From NCBI RefSeq assembly GCF_014646235.1, contig NZ_BMNB01000007.1:177578-241577 (forward strand): DNA of 64,000 nt, written 5' to 3'. Within the stretch, counting starts at the first letter, position 1; the number at the start of each line of letters is the position of its first letter. The translations under genes and the position numbers were made by a program. The DNA is from Micromonospora sonchi. GTDB taxonomy: Bacteria > Actinomycetota > Actinomycetes > Mycobacteriales > Micromonosporaceae. Of the stretch, positions 35,500 to 44,290 are shown one piece after another. The notes under the pieces are model-generated. The model had not been told where the DNA came from and did not search any database. It worked only from the letters and a program-made list of their open reading frames with translations.

Positions 35500-36504
35500 A
35501 TGCCGCACACTGACGCCGTGGAAGCTGGACGGCAGGCGCGGCCGTTGCGCAGCGCGGTGGTGGTCAACCCGGTCAAGGTGGCCGACCTGAACGGGTTGCG
35601 CCGCACGGTGCGCGACACACTCGCCGCGGCCGGCTGGCCCGAGCCACTGTGGTTCGAGACCACTGTCGAGGATCCCGGTCGCGGCCAGACCGAGCAGGCC
35701 GTGGCCGTCGGTGTGGACGTGGTCTTCGCCTGCGGTGGCGACGGCACCGTGATGGCCTGCGTCAGCGCCCTGGCCGGCACCGAGGTGGCGCTCGCCGTCC
35801 TGCCCCAGGGCACCGGCAACCTGCTCGCGGCCAACCTGGGCCTGTCGAACGAACTGGCCGCCGGGCTGGCGGTGGCGGTGGAGGGCGGGCGGCGACTGCT
35901 CGACGTCGGCGAGGTGGACGGGCGGCACTTCGCGGTGATGGCCGGCATGGGCTTCGACGCCCAGATGCTCGCCGCCACCAGCGAGACGACCAAGCGGCGG
36001 ATCGGTTGGCCGGCGTACGTCGTGGGTGCTCTCCGGCACCTGCGCGACCGGCCGATGCGGGTGTGGATCCGGCTGGACGACCAGCAGCCACTGCGCCGCC
36101 GGGCCCGCTCGGTGCTGGTCGCCAACGTCGGCCGGCTCCAGGGCGGGGTGGTCCTGCTCACCGAGGCCGAGCCCGACGACGGCTACCTCGATGTCGCCGT
36201 GCTCACCCCGCGTACGCTGCGCCACTGGCTCTCGCTCGGCTGGGCGGTGGTACGCCGGCGCGACCGGGTGCCACGGATGGAGGTGTACCGCGCCCGTCGC
36301 GTGGAGATAACCAGCAACCGGGCCCAGCCGCGCGAGCTGGACGGCGACCTGATCGAGCCCGGGCGCGTGCTGCGGGTGCGGATCCGCCGTCGGGCACTGT
36401 GGCTGTGCGTACCGCGGCCGGAGCGGACGCCCGACCTCACCGAGGACGCGTCCGCCGTCGCCGAGCGGGGTGAGCGCCTGGTCGAGGAGGGCAGCAGTGA
36501 GTAG
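35500..36504 (+). CDS. Diacylglycerol kinase-family lipid kinase
   Basis: About 334 residues. DAGK catalytic domain: VVNPVKVAD, CGGDGTVMACVSALAGT (GGDGT nucleotide loop), LPQGTGNLLAANLGL; C-terminal half GMGFDAQMLAAT and QPRELDGDLIEPG as in YegS/DgkB relatives. It phosphorylates diacylglycerol or a similar lipid at the membrane. The start is uncertain (GTG 35458, ATG 35500 or GTG 35518). It overlaps the YihY gene by eight bases, and the next genes encode a phosphatase of the opposite direction (PAP2), so this looks like a lipid-phosphate module. Confidence 0.87.
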   Translation: MPHTDAVEAGRQARPLRSAVVVNPVKVADLNGLRRTVRDTLAAAGWPEPLWFETTVEDPGRGQTEQAVAVGVDVVFACGGDGTVMACVSALAGTEVALAVLPQGTGNLLAANLGLSNELAAGLAVAVEGGRRLLDVGEVDGRHFAVMAGMGFDAQMLAATSETTKRRIGWPAYVVGALRHLRDRPMRVWIRLDDQQPLRRRARSVLVANVGRLQGGVVLLTEAEPDDGYLDVAVLTPRTLRHWLSLGWAVVRRRDRVPRMEVYRARRVEITSNRAQPRELDGDLIEPGRVLRVRIRRRALWLCVPRPERTPDLTEDASAVAERGERLVEEGSSE

Positions 36505-37507
36505 CACCAAGCTGGTGCCGGAGACCCGGCTGATGTTCGACGAGCAGCTCTGCGCCGACCACGCCTGGCGGACGCTGCGCCGCGAGGGCGGCTGGCGCCT
36601 GCTGCGCGACGCCTTCACCCGGTTCCGCTACGGCGACGGATTCAGCCATTCCCGGGCCTTCGCCTTCCAACTCTGCCTCGCCGTGGTGCCGTTCCTGATC
36701 GCACTGACCGGGCTGATCTCCGAGCTGGGGGTCGCGGAGGGCGGTGAGGTGGTCGCCGACACCGTGCTCGCGCTGACCCCCGGCGCGAGCGAACAGGTCG
36801 TCGCCGAACTGCTCGGCGACGCCGAGCATTCCGAGCGGGTCGAGACCATCGGCGAGGTCGCCCTCACCCTCGGCCTGATCACCGGGCTGGTGGCGCTGAC
36901 CGGCACGATGGCGCAGATCGAGCGGGGCGCCAACCGGATCTACGGCGTGGAGCGGGACCGCCCGGCACTGCGCAAGTACCTGCGGGCGGCCGTCCTCGCC
37001 GTCACCGCCGGCGTGCCGGCGCTGGCCGGGTTCCTCATCCTCGTCGGTGGCGGGCCGATGGGTGACTCGGTGGCACGGCACTACGCCTGGGGCGGGATGG
37101 CCAGCGCCGGCTGGGACATGATCCGCTGGCCACTCAGCCTCGGGCTGACCGTGCTCGCCGTGGCGGTGCTGTTCCGCCACGCCCCCCGACGCCACCAGCC
37201 CGGCCTGTCCTGGTTGTTCTTCGGGGCCGGCATCGCCACCGCCCTGTGGTGGCTGGCCAGCCTGCTGCTCGCCGCCTACGTCCGGTTCAGCGACGGCTTC
37301 GGGCAGACCTACGGGGCGCTGACCGGAATGATGGCCCTGCTGCTGTGGGCCAACCTCACCGGCATGGCGCTCTTCGGCGGCCTGGCCTTCGCGGCCCAGT
37401 TGGAGGCGGTCCGCATCGGCGTGCAGGAACCGGCGCAGCCGGACCTGTGGGAGCCGGACGTGCAACGCGGCGAGCTGCTCGACACCGGCGAGATGACCGC
37501 CCTCTGA
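36497..37507 (+). CDS. YihY/virulence factor BrkB family membrane protein
   Basis: 336 residues with six likely transmembrane helices. YGDGFSHSRAFAFQLCLAVVPFLIALTGLI, a poly-helical core, and YGALTGMMALLLWANLTGMALFGGLAFAAQLEA are typical of the BrkB/YihY family, whose biochemical role is uncertain. GTG at 36497 overlaps the upstream gene. Third member of the apparent lipid/membrane operon. Confidence 0.87.
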   Translation: MSSTKLVPETRLMFDEQLCADHAWRTLRREGGWRLLRDAFTRFRYGDGFSHSRAFAFQLCLAVVPFLIALTGLISELGVAEGGEVVADTVLALTPGASEQVVAELLGDAEHSERVETIGEVALTLGLITGLVALTGTMAQIERGANRIYGVERDRPALRKYLRAAVLAVTAGVPALAGFLILVGGGPMGDSVARHYAWGGMASAGWDMIRWPLSLGLTVLAVAVLFRHAPRRHQPGLSWLFFGAGIATALWWLASLLLAAYVRFSDGFGQTYGALTGMMALLLWANLTGMALFGGLAFAAQLEAVRIGVQEPAQPDLWEPDVQRGELLDTGEMTAL

Positions 37508-37574
37508 CGACCGTCGGGTGTACGGCAGACATCGACCGGGTACAGCGGCACGCCAGAAGCGAAGGAGGCCTTTC

Positions 37575-39065
37575 GTGGGCGCGGTCAGGGACGTACTGCG
37601 CCGACCTCTCGGGCACTTCACCGAACGTACGCTCGCCGGCCTGGCGCTCGTGCTCGGTGCCGGGGTCGGTTTCGGGCTGGTGCTGGTGCTGGTGCGCGTA
37701 CGGTGGTCCCCGCTGTACGACGTGGACCACGGCCTGGCGCGGTGGCTCAACGAGCAGATCTCCCCGATCGGTCCGCTGGTGACCGTGCTCAACGCGATCA
37801 CCGACCTGGGCGGCCGGCCCGTGATCATCTGGCTGATCACCGTCGCCGTGGTCGGCTTCCTGATCCGCCGGCAGGGCCGGCTCGCCGTCTTCCTGCTCGT
37901 CACCGGGGCGGGTGCGTTGATCCTCGACCTGACGCTCAAGACCCTCGTCGACCGGTTGCGGCCCGAGGTGGAGGTGTCCATCGGCACGTACGCCGGGCAG
38001 AGCTTTCCCAGCGGCCACGCGCTCGGGTCGATGGTCGCCTACGGTGCGCTGCTGCTGGTGTTCCTGCCGGCGCTGGCGCCCCGCTGGCGCCGACCGGCGA
38101 TGGTCCTGGTCGGCACCGTCGTCTTCCTGATCGGGTTCACCCGGGTCGCGCTCGGCGTGCACTTCCTCTCCGACGTGATCGGCGCCTGGCTGCTCGGTGG
38201 CGCCTGGCTCGGCGTCACCGCGTACGCCTTCCGGCTGTGGCGGCTGGAGCGGGGCCGGCCCGTGACCCCGCTGACGCAGGGGCTGGAGCCGGAGGCGGCG
38301 CACGAGGTGGCCCCCGCGCCGGACGAGCGCGAGCTGCTGCCCCATCCCCGGGCCGCGGTGGCCGAGATCGTGGTCGGTTGGGTGCTGGTCTGCGGCGCGC
38401 TCTACGGCTTCGGCATGTTCGTCAGCTACTACGCTCAGGACACCCTCCTCGCCACCTGGGACGAGGTGGTGCCGATCTGGTTCGCCGAGCGGGGCACCCC
38501 GCTGCTCGACGAGCTGAGCTGGTGGTGGAGCAAGGCCGGCGACACCCACGCCATCCTGCTAATCTCGCTGGTCTTCTGCCCGCTGGTGCTGGCAGTCTGG
38601 CGTCGCTGGCGGCCGGTGTTGTTCGTGGCGCTGGTGATGTTCGGCGAGCTGACCCTCTTCCTGGCCAGCGCCGCGGCGGTGGACCGGCCGCGTCCGCCCG
38701 TGGAGAATCTGGACGGCCCGATGCCGACCTCGTCGTTCCCCTCCGGTCACATCGCCGCGACGTGCTGCCTGTGGCTCGCCGTCGCCGTCATCGTCTTCCC
38801 CCGCACCGACCGGTGGTGGCGGTGGGTCTTCGTGGCGCTCGCGGTGGTGATGCCGGTCGGGGTGGCCGTCTCGCGGATGTACCGGGGGATGCATCACCCG
38901 ACCGACTTCATGGGCGCGATCCTGCTCACCACCCTGTGGGTCGGACTGCTGTACTGGGTCGTGCGCCCCAACGAGGACCTGCGTCAGGGCAACCGGCCGG
39001 CCATCGGGTCCGAGGACGTCGGCGCCCTCGATGACGAGCTGGCCGAGGCCGCCCGACCCGTGTGA
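37575..39065 (+). CDS. Tandem PAP2 phosphatase (two PAP2 domains fused)
   Basis: 496-residue integral membrane protein with two complete PAP2 catalytic sets. First: KTLVDRLRP, SFPSGHALG, RVALGVHFLSD. Second: DRPRPPVEN, SFPSGHIAA, SRMYRGMHHPTD. Each domain has about five or six membrane helices, joined near residue 240 by a Glu/Pro-rich linker. The usual family member has one domain. Likely dephosphorylates phosphatidate, diacylglycerol pyrophosphate or an isoprenyl diphosphate. GTG at 37575 follows GAAGGAGG. Confidence 0.9.
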   Translation: MGAVRDVLRRPLGHFTERTLAGLALVLGAGVGFGLVLVLVRVRWSPLYDVDHGLARWLNEQISPIGPLVTVLNAITDLGGRPVIIWLITVAVVGFLIRRQGRLAVFLLVTGAGALILDLTLKTLVDRLRPEVEVSIGTYAGQSFPSGHALGSMVAYGALLLVFLPALAPRWRRPAMVLVGTVVFLIGFTRVALGVHFLSDVIGAWLLGGAWLGVTAYAFRLWRLERGRPVTPLTQGLEPEAAHEVAPAPDERELLPHPRAAVAEIVVGWVLVCGALYGFGMFVSYYAQDTLLATWDEVVPIWFAERGTPLLDELSWWWSKAGDTHAILLISLVFCPLVLAVWRRWRPVLFVALVMFGELTLFLASAAAVDRPRPPVENLDGPMPTSSFPSGHIAATCCLWLAVAVIVFPRTDRWWRWVFVALAVVMPVGVAVSRMYRGMHHPTDFMGAILLTTLWVGLLYWVVRPNEDLRQGNRPAIGSEDVGALDDELAEAARPV

Positions 39066-39847
39066 GCCGCCCCGTGCTGCGGATGATGACCTGGAACATC
39101 CGTACCGGCGGCCGGGACACCGGCGGCCCGGACCGCCGTGACCGGATCGCCCGGGTGATCGCGGGCCAGCGGCCGGACGTGCTGGCCCTGCAGGAGTTGC
39201 GGAATCTCGACGTGTCGGCGTTCGCCGCCCGGCTGGGGATGCGGCCGTTCCGTGCCCGTTCCTGGTTCGGGCAGCCGGTGGCCGTGCTGGTCCGCCCGCC
39301 GTGGCGGGTGCTGTCCGCCGCGCCGGTGCGCCGCCCGTGGCACCACGCCGCGCAGCGGGTGGTGGTGGCCACCGGCGCCGGAGCGTTCACCGTGCTCACC
39401 ACCCACCTCGACCCGTACTCGGGCACCCGCCGGCTGGTAGAGGCCGGCTGGGCGGCCGCCGCGCTGCGCCCGGCCCGCGACAACCTGGCGCTGCTCGCCG
39501 GCGACCTGAACACCCTCGATCCGTACGCCGACCACGCCGAGCGGATCGCCCGGCTGCCCGCCGCGTACCGCCGTCGACACCTGCACCGGGACGGCCGGAC
39601 CGTGGACACCCGGGCGGTGGCCCGCCTGCTCGCCACCGGTCTGGTCGACCTGGCGGCGACCGGTGGACCCACCGCACCCACCCGGCACGGCGGTACGGAG
39701 TTCTCCGACATGCGCCTGGACTACCTGCTCGCCACCCCCGCGCTGGCTGCCCGCCGCACCGACGTCCAGGTGCTCCGCGACCCGGACACCGACCACGCCT
39801 CCGACCACTACCCCCTCCTCGCCCACTTCGACCTCCCGTCACCTTGA
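39062..39847 (+). CDS. Endonuclease/exonuclease/phosphatase (EEP) family hydrolase
   Basis: 261 residues. EEP fold motifs in order: MTWNIR, VLALQELR (metal Glu), LTTHLDPYSG, LLAGDLNTLDP, MRLDYLLA and DHASDHYPLLA (catalytic His). GTG at 39062 overlaps the PAP2 stop (GTGTGA). No signal peptide. As last gene of the diacylglycerol kinase-YihY-PAP2 operon it may hydrolyse a phosphodiester or lipid-linked phosphate rather than DNA, but this is inference. Confidence 0.85.
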   Translation: MSRPVLRMMTWNIRTGGRDTGGPDRRDRIARVIAGQRPDVLALQELRNLDVSAFAARLGMRPFRARSWFGQPVAVLVRPPWRVLSAAPVRRPWHHAAQRVVVATGAGAFTVLTTHLDPYSGTRRLVEAGWAAAALRPARDNLALLAGDLNTLDPYADHAERIARLPAAYRRRHLHRDGRTVDTRAVARLLATGLVDLAATGGPTAPTRHGGTEFSDMRLDYLLATPALAARRTDVQVLRDPDTDHASDHYPLLAHFDLPSP

Positions 39848-39890
39848 CCCCCGCCGCCGGTTCCCCGCCGGTTCCCCGCCGGTTCGCCGC

Positions 39891-39957
39891 GCAGTTGATC
39901 AAGAGGTTTTGGTCATGACACGCGTGTTCGCATGACCGAAAGCTCTTGGTCAACTGC
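39891..39957. repeat. GTTGATCA palindromic element, copy D
   Basis: 27-base arms (39891-39917 and 39931-39957) with three mismatches; the most divergent copy of the family. Between two plus-strand genes. Confidence 0.65.
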
Positions 39958-40009
39958 GTCGGTGAGGCCGGGGCGGGAACGGGTGAGGGCGGGGATTGTT
40001 GGGCGGGGT

Positions 40010-40023
40010 TAACGTTCGGGCCG
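40010..40023 (+). promoter_or_regulatory. Leaderless promoter TAACGT before the Trp/Arg-rich gene
   Basis: -10-like TAACGT (40010-40015) ends seven bases before GTG at 40023, the same geometry as at 782, 34538 and 55122. Confidence 0.45.
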
Positions 40024-40850
40024 TGATCGAATCTTCGGCTGGTGATCCCGTGCCCGACGGTCGACCGACCGGGTCGGCATCGGGCGGATTGCCGCCAGTG
40101 GCGGTTGTCGTGCGGGTCATCGCGCTGGTGGTGGTGCTACCGGTGCGGTTGGCCTGGGAACTGCTGACGGCGACCGGCCGAGGGCTGTACCGGTGGGTGC
40201 TCGCCCCGACGATTCGGTTCGTGGACCGCTGGCTGCTGCGTCCGCTCGGCTGGCTGCTGCGGCACCTGGTCTGGATTCCGCTGCTCTGGGCGGCCCGCGC
40301 GGCGTCGTGGCTGTGGCGGGCGCTGGTCTGGCTGCCGTTGAGCTGGCTCGGCGACGGTGTGGCCTGGCTGTGGCGCAACGCCCTGTGGCCGCCGCTGCGA
40401 TGGTGCGGTCGGAGTCTGGCGCGGCTGTCGCGGTGGTGCGGGCTCGGGCTGGTCTGGCTGGTGTCGATCCTCATCCTGGTACCGCTGTACTACCTGCTGT
40501 GGGTGCCGCTGGCCCGGCTGGTCCGGGTGCTCACCCCGCCCGCCCGGCTGATCCTGGCCACGTTGAGCCGGTGGCTGTCCGCTCTGGCCCGCCGGTCGGC
40601 CGTCGTGCTCGGCTGGGCGTGGCGGGCGGCGGGCCGGATCCTGTGGTGGTGCTGGGCGCTCACTCTGCGTCCGGTGTGGCTGGCGGGACGATGGCTGTGG
40701 CGGGTCGCGGTCGTGCCGGTGGGCCGGGCGGTCCGCACGACCTGGCGCGCGACCGTCACGCCGGCCGCCCGCTGGCTGCGTCGCAGCGTCCTGGAGCCGG
40801 CCCGCCAGGCCACCCGCGAGGCGCTGACCGCTCTCGGGCTGCGCCGCTGA
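40023..40850 (+). CDS. Tryptophan/arginine-rich repetitive membrane-associated protein, unknown function
   Basis: 275 residues, not recognised. From about residue 30 to 250 it is almost only Trp, Arg, Leu, Val, Ala and Pro in imperfect repeats: WLLRHLVWIPLLW, WLWRALVWLPLSWLG, WLWRNALWPPLRW. Trp residues recur every three to four positions with Arg near each helix end. There is one clearly membrane-spanning stretch (LVWLVSILILVPLYYLLWVPLARL), but the rest looks like amphipathic in-plane helices rich in interfacial Trp. GTG at 40023 fits the leaderless promoter. Confidence 0.65.
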   Translation: MIESSAGDPVPDGRPTGSASGGLPPVAVVVRVIALVVVLPVRLAWELLTATGRGLYRWVLAPTIRFVDRWLLRPLGWLLRHLVWIPLLWAARAASWLWRALVWLPLSWLGDGVAWLWRNALWPPLRWCGRSLARLSRWCGLGLVWLVSILILVPLYYLLWVPLARLVRVLTPPARLILATLSRWLSALARRSAVVLGWAWRAAGRILWWCWALTLRPVWLAGRWLWRVAVVPVGRAVRTTWRATVTPAARWLRRSVLEPARQATREALTALGLRR

Positions 40851-40905
40851 CCGGTTCTCGCCCCGGCGGACGCGGCCACCGGGGTCGGTGCCGCGTCTGG
40901 TCGGT

Positions 40906-40953
40906 GCCGTGCCTGATCAGCGCCGTGCCTGATCAGCGCCGCGTCTGATCAGC
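40906..40953. repeat. Three 16-base tandem repeats containing TGATCA
   Basis: Three units of GCCGYGYCTGATCAGC in exact register just after the Trp/Arg-rich gene; a degenerate fourth precedes them at about 40890. Each unit carries the CTGATCAG palindrome. Confidence 0.75.
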
Positions 40954-40989
40954 GCCGCTTCTCGGCACTGCGCCGACTTGGCGCGGCGC

Positions 40990-41109
40990 TCACAGCACCA
41001 GGTTGAGCAGGACGGTCAGCACGATCGAGGCGACGATCGAGAAAAGGATCATCAGGAGGCAGCCGAGGCCGCCGCCGGCCGGACGGATCTCCGTGTTGCC
41101 GATGCGCAT
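40990..41109 (-). CDS. 39-residue single-pass membrane peptide
   Basis: Short gene: MRIGNTEIRPAGGGLGCLLM at the start, followed by a hydrophobic helix LFSIVASIVLTVLLNLVL ending the protein. The start ATG (41109) has AGGTGAG upstream, and codon third positions are G/C-rich as in real genes. No known family. Between the Trp/Arg-rich gene and the F420 oxidoreductase gene. Confidence 0.6.
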   Translation of the reverse strand: MRIGNTEIRPAGGGLGCLLMILFSIVASIVLTVLLNLVL

Positions 41110-41194
41110 CGTCTCACCTGTTCGTCAGTTCGTCGGAGTGCTCCTGCACCCGCAGGGCGCGGCGGTGCGACCCCGCCAGCCCGGGACGGGCAGG

Positions 41195-42157
41195 TCACAG
41201 CTCGCGCAACCGGGGCAGCAACTGCTCCTGCGCCCAGTCCAGGAACATCGGTTGGCTGTCCCCGCCGACCTGGACCAGCGCCACGTGGGTGAACCCGACG
41301 TCGACGAACTTCTTGAACGCGGCCACGTGCTTGTCCACGTCGGGCCCGCAGGAGATCCCGGCCGCCACGTCCTCCTCGCGGACGCTCTGGGTGGCCGCCT
41401 CGAACGCGTCCGTGTCGGGCAGATCGGTGTTGACCTTCCAGCCCAGTCCGAACCAGCGGAACTGGTCGTGAGCGATCTTGCGGCACTCCGCCTCGTCGGG
41501 GCCGTAGCAGATGGCCACCTGTCCGTACCGGGGACGCCCGACGCCGCCGGCCTCCTCGTACATCTCCACCAGGTGCGCCTGCGGCTCGGTGGCGATCATG
41601 CCGTCGGCGTACTCGGCGGCGAGCGTGGCGGACTGCCGGCCGGAGGCGGCCACCGCCATCGGCACCGGCACGTCGGGCCGGTCCCAGACGTACGCGTCCG
41701 GCACGTCGTAGTGGTTGCCGGAGAAGGTCAACGTCTCCCCGTTGAGCAGCGGCCGGATGATCTGCAGCGCCTCCTCGAACATCTCGTGTCGCTGCTGCAC
41801 GTGCGGCCACGCGCCGACCACGTGCTCGTTGAGGTTCTCTCCGGCGCCGAGACCGAGGGTGAACCGGCCGTCGGAGAGGACGCCGATGGTGGACGCCTTC
41901 TGTGCCACCACCGTCGGGTGGTAGCGGCGGATCGGACAGGTCACGAAGGACATCAGCTCCGCCCGGGAGGTGGCGTGCGCGACCGCGCCCAACACCGACC
42001 AGGCGTACGGCGAGTGCCCCTGTGACTCCAGCCAGGGGTAGTAGTGGTCGGACACGACGAGTTGGTCGAAACCGGCCGCCTCGGCGCGTACCGCGTAGTC
42101 GACGAGCTGCTTCGGGCCGGCCTGCTCGCACAACAGGGTGTAGCCGATGCTGACCAT
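41195..42157 (-). CDS. LLM-class F420-dependent oxidoreductase (G6PDH-like family)
   Basis: 320-residue TIM-barrel oxidoreductase of the luciferase-like class using F420. VSIGYTLLCEQAGPKQLVDYA, FDQLVVSDHYYPW, TLGLGAGENLNEHVVG and VAASGRQSATLAAEYADGMIATEP match the F420-dependent glucose-6-phosphate dehydrogenase-related group. The substrate is not known. ATG at 42157 follows GGAAGGAG at good spacing; the longer frame to 42214 is rejected. Confidence 0.9.
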   Translation of the reverse strand: MVSIGYTLLCEQAGPKQLVDYAVRAEAAGFDQLVVSDHYYPWLESQGHSPYAWSVLGAVAHATSRAELMSFVTCPIRRYHPTVVAQKASTIGVLSDGRFTLGLGAGENLNEHVVGAWPHVQQRHEMFEEALQIIRPLLNGETLTFSGNHYDVPDAYVWDRPDVPVPMAVAASGRQSATLAAEYADGMIATEPQAHLVEMYEEAGGVGRPRYGQVAICYGPDEAECRKIAHDQFRWFGLGWKVNTDLPDTDAFEAATQSVREEDVAAGISCGPDVDKHVAAFKKFVDVGFTHVALVQVGGDSQPMFLDWAQEQLLPRLREL

Positions 42158-42260
42158 GGTGTCTCCTTCCGAACCGGGTGGCCCGTTCCGGATACCCCGC
42201 CCCGGTTCGATCAACCCTGGATGGCGCTTGACGCCCTACGGGCCGCTGTCTACCGCTGAC

Positions 42261-42274
42261 CTGAACCGGTTCAG
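42261..42274. promoter_or_regulatory. Operator CTGAACCGGTTCAG, upstream copy
   Basis: Perfect 14-base palindrome about 240 bases before the mannanase start. A second, imperfect copy is at 42363-42376. Confidence 0.55.
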
Positions 42275-42362
42275 AGATCGGCGTGGTGCGCATCTGTGGT
42301 GGGGATGCCCGCCCTGTTGCTCTCATGGGTCGTCACGGGTCATCGCCCGCCGCCGAGCCGTA

Positions 42363-42401
42363 CTGAACCGGTTGCTTTTCGGTATTGCATCGGCCTACGC
42401 T
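42363..42401 (+). promoter_or_regulatory. Mannanase promoter with overlapping operator
   Basis: CTGAACCGGTTGCT (42363-42376) overlaps the -35-like TTGCTT (42372-42377); -10-like TACGCT lies at 42396-42401 with an 18-base spacer. This is the layout expected for a LacI-type repressor responding to mannan sugars. Confidence 0.55.
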
Positions 42402-42514
42402 GATGCCTGCCTCGCCGGGCCCCGGACAGCGGCTGTCGGGCTGCAGCCGCCACACCAGCCACCACCGCAACCCCCGCTGGGCGCGGGGGAGAGACCCTGC
42501 TGCGAGGAAAAGCG

Positions 42515-43960
42515 ATGAGAAGACTATTCGCGGGTGCCGGCGCCGTCCTGCTGGCGACCGTCGCCGCCGTGTTCGCCTTCGGGCCGTCGGCGCAGGCCGC
42601 CACCGGCTTCACGGTCAGCGCCGGCAAGCTCTACGACGCGAACGGCCAGGAGTTCATCATGCGCGGCGTCAACCACGCGCACACCTGGTACACGAGCCAG
42701 ACCAGCTCCTTCGCCAACATCAAGGCGCTCGGCGCGAACAGCGTGCGGGTCGTGCTCTCCAGCGGCGACCGGTGGACCCGCAACAGCGCCGCCGACGTGA
42801 CCAACGTGATCCAGCAGTGCAAGGCCCAGCGGCTGATCTGCGTACTGGAGGTGCACGACACCACCGGCTACGGCGAAGAGGGTGGGGCCATCACCCTGGA
42901 CCGCGCGGTCGACTACTGGCTCAGCATCGCCAGCGCGCTCAACGGGCAGGAAGCGTACGTGATCGTCAACATCGGCAACGAGCCGTACGGCAACCAGAAC
43001 TATTCCTCCTGGACCACCGACACCTCGAACGCCATCCGGCGGCTGCGCAACGGCGGTATCCAGCACACCATCATGGTGGACGCCCCGAACTGGGGCCAGG
43101 ACTGGGCCTTCACCATGCGCGACAACGCACCGACGGTGTTCAACGCCGATCCGGCCCGCAACACGGTCTTCTCGATCCACATGTACGGCGTCTTCGACAC
43201 CGCCGCCAAGATCAGCGACTACCTGGGGCGCTTCCGCAGCCGGCAACTGCCGATCGTGGTCGGCGAGTTCGGCCACAACCACTCTGACGGCGACCCCGAC
43301 GAGGACGCCATCCTGTCGTACACCCAGGCCAACGGCATCGGCTGGCTGGGCTGGTCGTGGAGCGGCAACAGCGGCGGCGTCGAGTACCTCGACATGGTCA
43401 CCAACTTCAACCCGAACCAGCTGACCAGCTGGGGCCAGCGGCTGTTCAACGGCACCAACGGCATCCGGCAGACCGCGCGTGAATCCACCGTCTACGGGCC
43501 GGGTCCCACCCCCACCCTGACGCCCCCTCCGACCCCCACGCCGACGCCCACCCCGACCCGCACTCCGACCCCGACGCCGACGCCCACCCCGACCCGCACT
43601 CCGACCCCGACGCCGACGCCCCCTCCGACCCGCACTCCGACGCCGACCCCGCCGCCGGGCGCCGGCTGCTCCGCGACGTACTCGATCAGTAACCAGTGGC
43701 AGGGTGGGTTCCAGGGTGATGTCCGGGTGACCGCCGGCAGTTCCGCCATCAACGGCTGGACGGTGCGCTGGACCTTCGCCAACGGCCAGACCGTGACGCA
43801 GTCCTGGAACGCCACGCTGACCAGCAGCGGCTCCACGGTGACGGCGCGCAACGCCGACTACAACGGCCGACTCGGGGCCGGCGCCAGCGCCAGCTTCGGC
43901 TTCCTCGGCAGCTGGAACGGAACCAACTCGGCACCTGCGGTGACCTGCACCGCGAGCTGA
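42515..43960 (+). CDS. Secreted endo-beta-1,4-mannanase, GH5 with CBM2
   Basis: 481 residues. Signal peptide ([21 protein letters not shown], cut near SAQAATG). GH5 barrel, about 30-330: [35 protein letters not shown] is typical of actinobacterial GH5 subfamily 8 mannanases; acid/base Glu in IGNEPYG, nucleophile Glu in VGEFGHNH. A Pro-Thr linker (about 330-385) with repeated [10 protein letters not shown] leads to a C-terminal CBM2 cellulose-binding module ([43 protein letters not shown]). ATG at 42515 follows GAGGAAAAG. Mannanase is favoured over cellulase by the N-terminal segment. Confidence 0.9.
   Translation: MRRLFAGAGAVLLATVAAVFAFGPSAQAATGFTVSAGKLYDANGQEFIMRGVNHAHTWYTSQTSSFANIKALGANSVRVVLSSGDRWTRNSAADVTNVIQQCKAQRLICVLEVHDTTGYGEEGGAITLDRAVDYWLSIASALNGQEAYVIVNIGNEPYGNQNYSSWTTDTSNAIRRLRNGGIQHTIMVDAPNWGQDWAFTMRDNAPTVFNADPARNTVFSIHMYGVFDTAAKISDYLGRFRSRQLPIVVGEFGHNHSDGDPDEDAILSYTQANGIGWLGWSWSGNSGGVEYLDMVTNFNPNQLTSWGQRLFNGTNGIRQTARESTVYGPGPTPTLTPPPTPTPTPTPTRTPTPTPTPTPTRTPTPTPTPPPTRTPTPTPPPGAGCSATYSISNQWQGGFQGDVRVTAGSSAINGWTVRWTFANGQTVTQSWNATLTSSGSTVTARNADYNGRLGAGASASFGFLGSWNGTNSAPAVTCTAS
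43500..43662 (+). repeat. Tandem DNA repeats coding the Pro-Thr linker
   Basis: Repeated ACCCGCACTCCGACCCCGAC-type units inside the mannanase gene encode the TPTPTRTP linker. Such units expand and contract by slippage. Confidence 0.75.
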
Positions 43961-43969
43961 CCCCCGCAC

Positions 43970-44232
43970 CGCCGCACCATCGGCCGGTGCCCGGGTCCGT
44001 ACGGGCCCGGCCACCGGCGCGTCGGTACGCCCACGCCGTGGAGGTCAGCGCGGCGATGGCGGCCTGCACCTGGTACGGGCCGACCGGGCCCCGGGGCAGT
44101 CCTCGGGCCCGGCAGGGCCTCCTGCACGGCGTCCTCGGCGGTGGCGAAGTCACCGAAGCGGCGGGCGAGCACGCCGAGGACCTGCGGCGCGAGGTCGCGC
44201 AGCAGGTCCTCGATCGAGGTCTTCTGCCTCAT
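43970..44232 (-). pseudogene. ECF sigma factor pseudogene (DUF6596 type)
   Basis: ATG at 44232 starts MRQKTSIEDLLRDLAPQVLG, and the text continues to TAEDAVQEAL, a normal sigma-70 region 2 N-terminus. It then breaks: a different frame reads PVGPYQVQAAIAAL, which in intact members lies about 250 residues later in the C-terminal DUF6596 region. A large internal deletion plus loss of the 3' end is inferred. Its promoter faces the SDR gene. Confidence 0.65.
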
Positions 44233-44290
44233 GGGTAATGGGATCCGTGCGAGGGTGATTGCATCGGCGGAACTCTGAATCGGGGATGTC

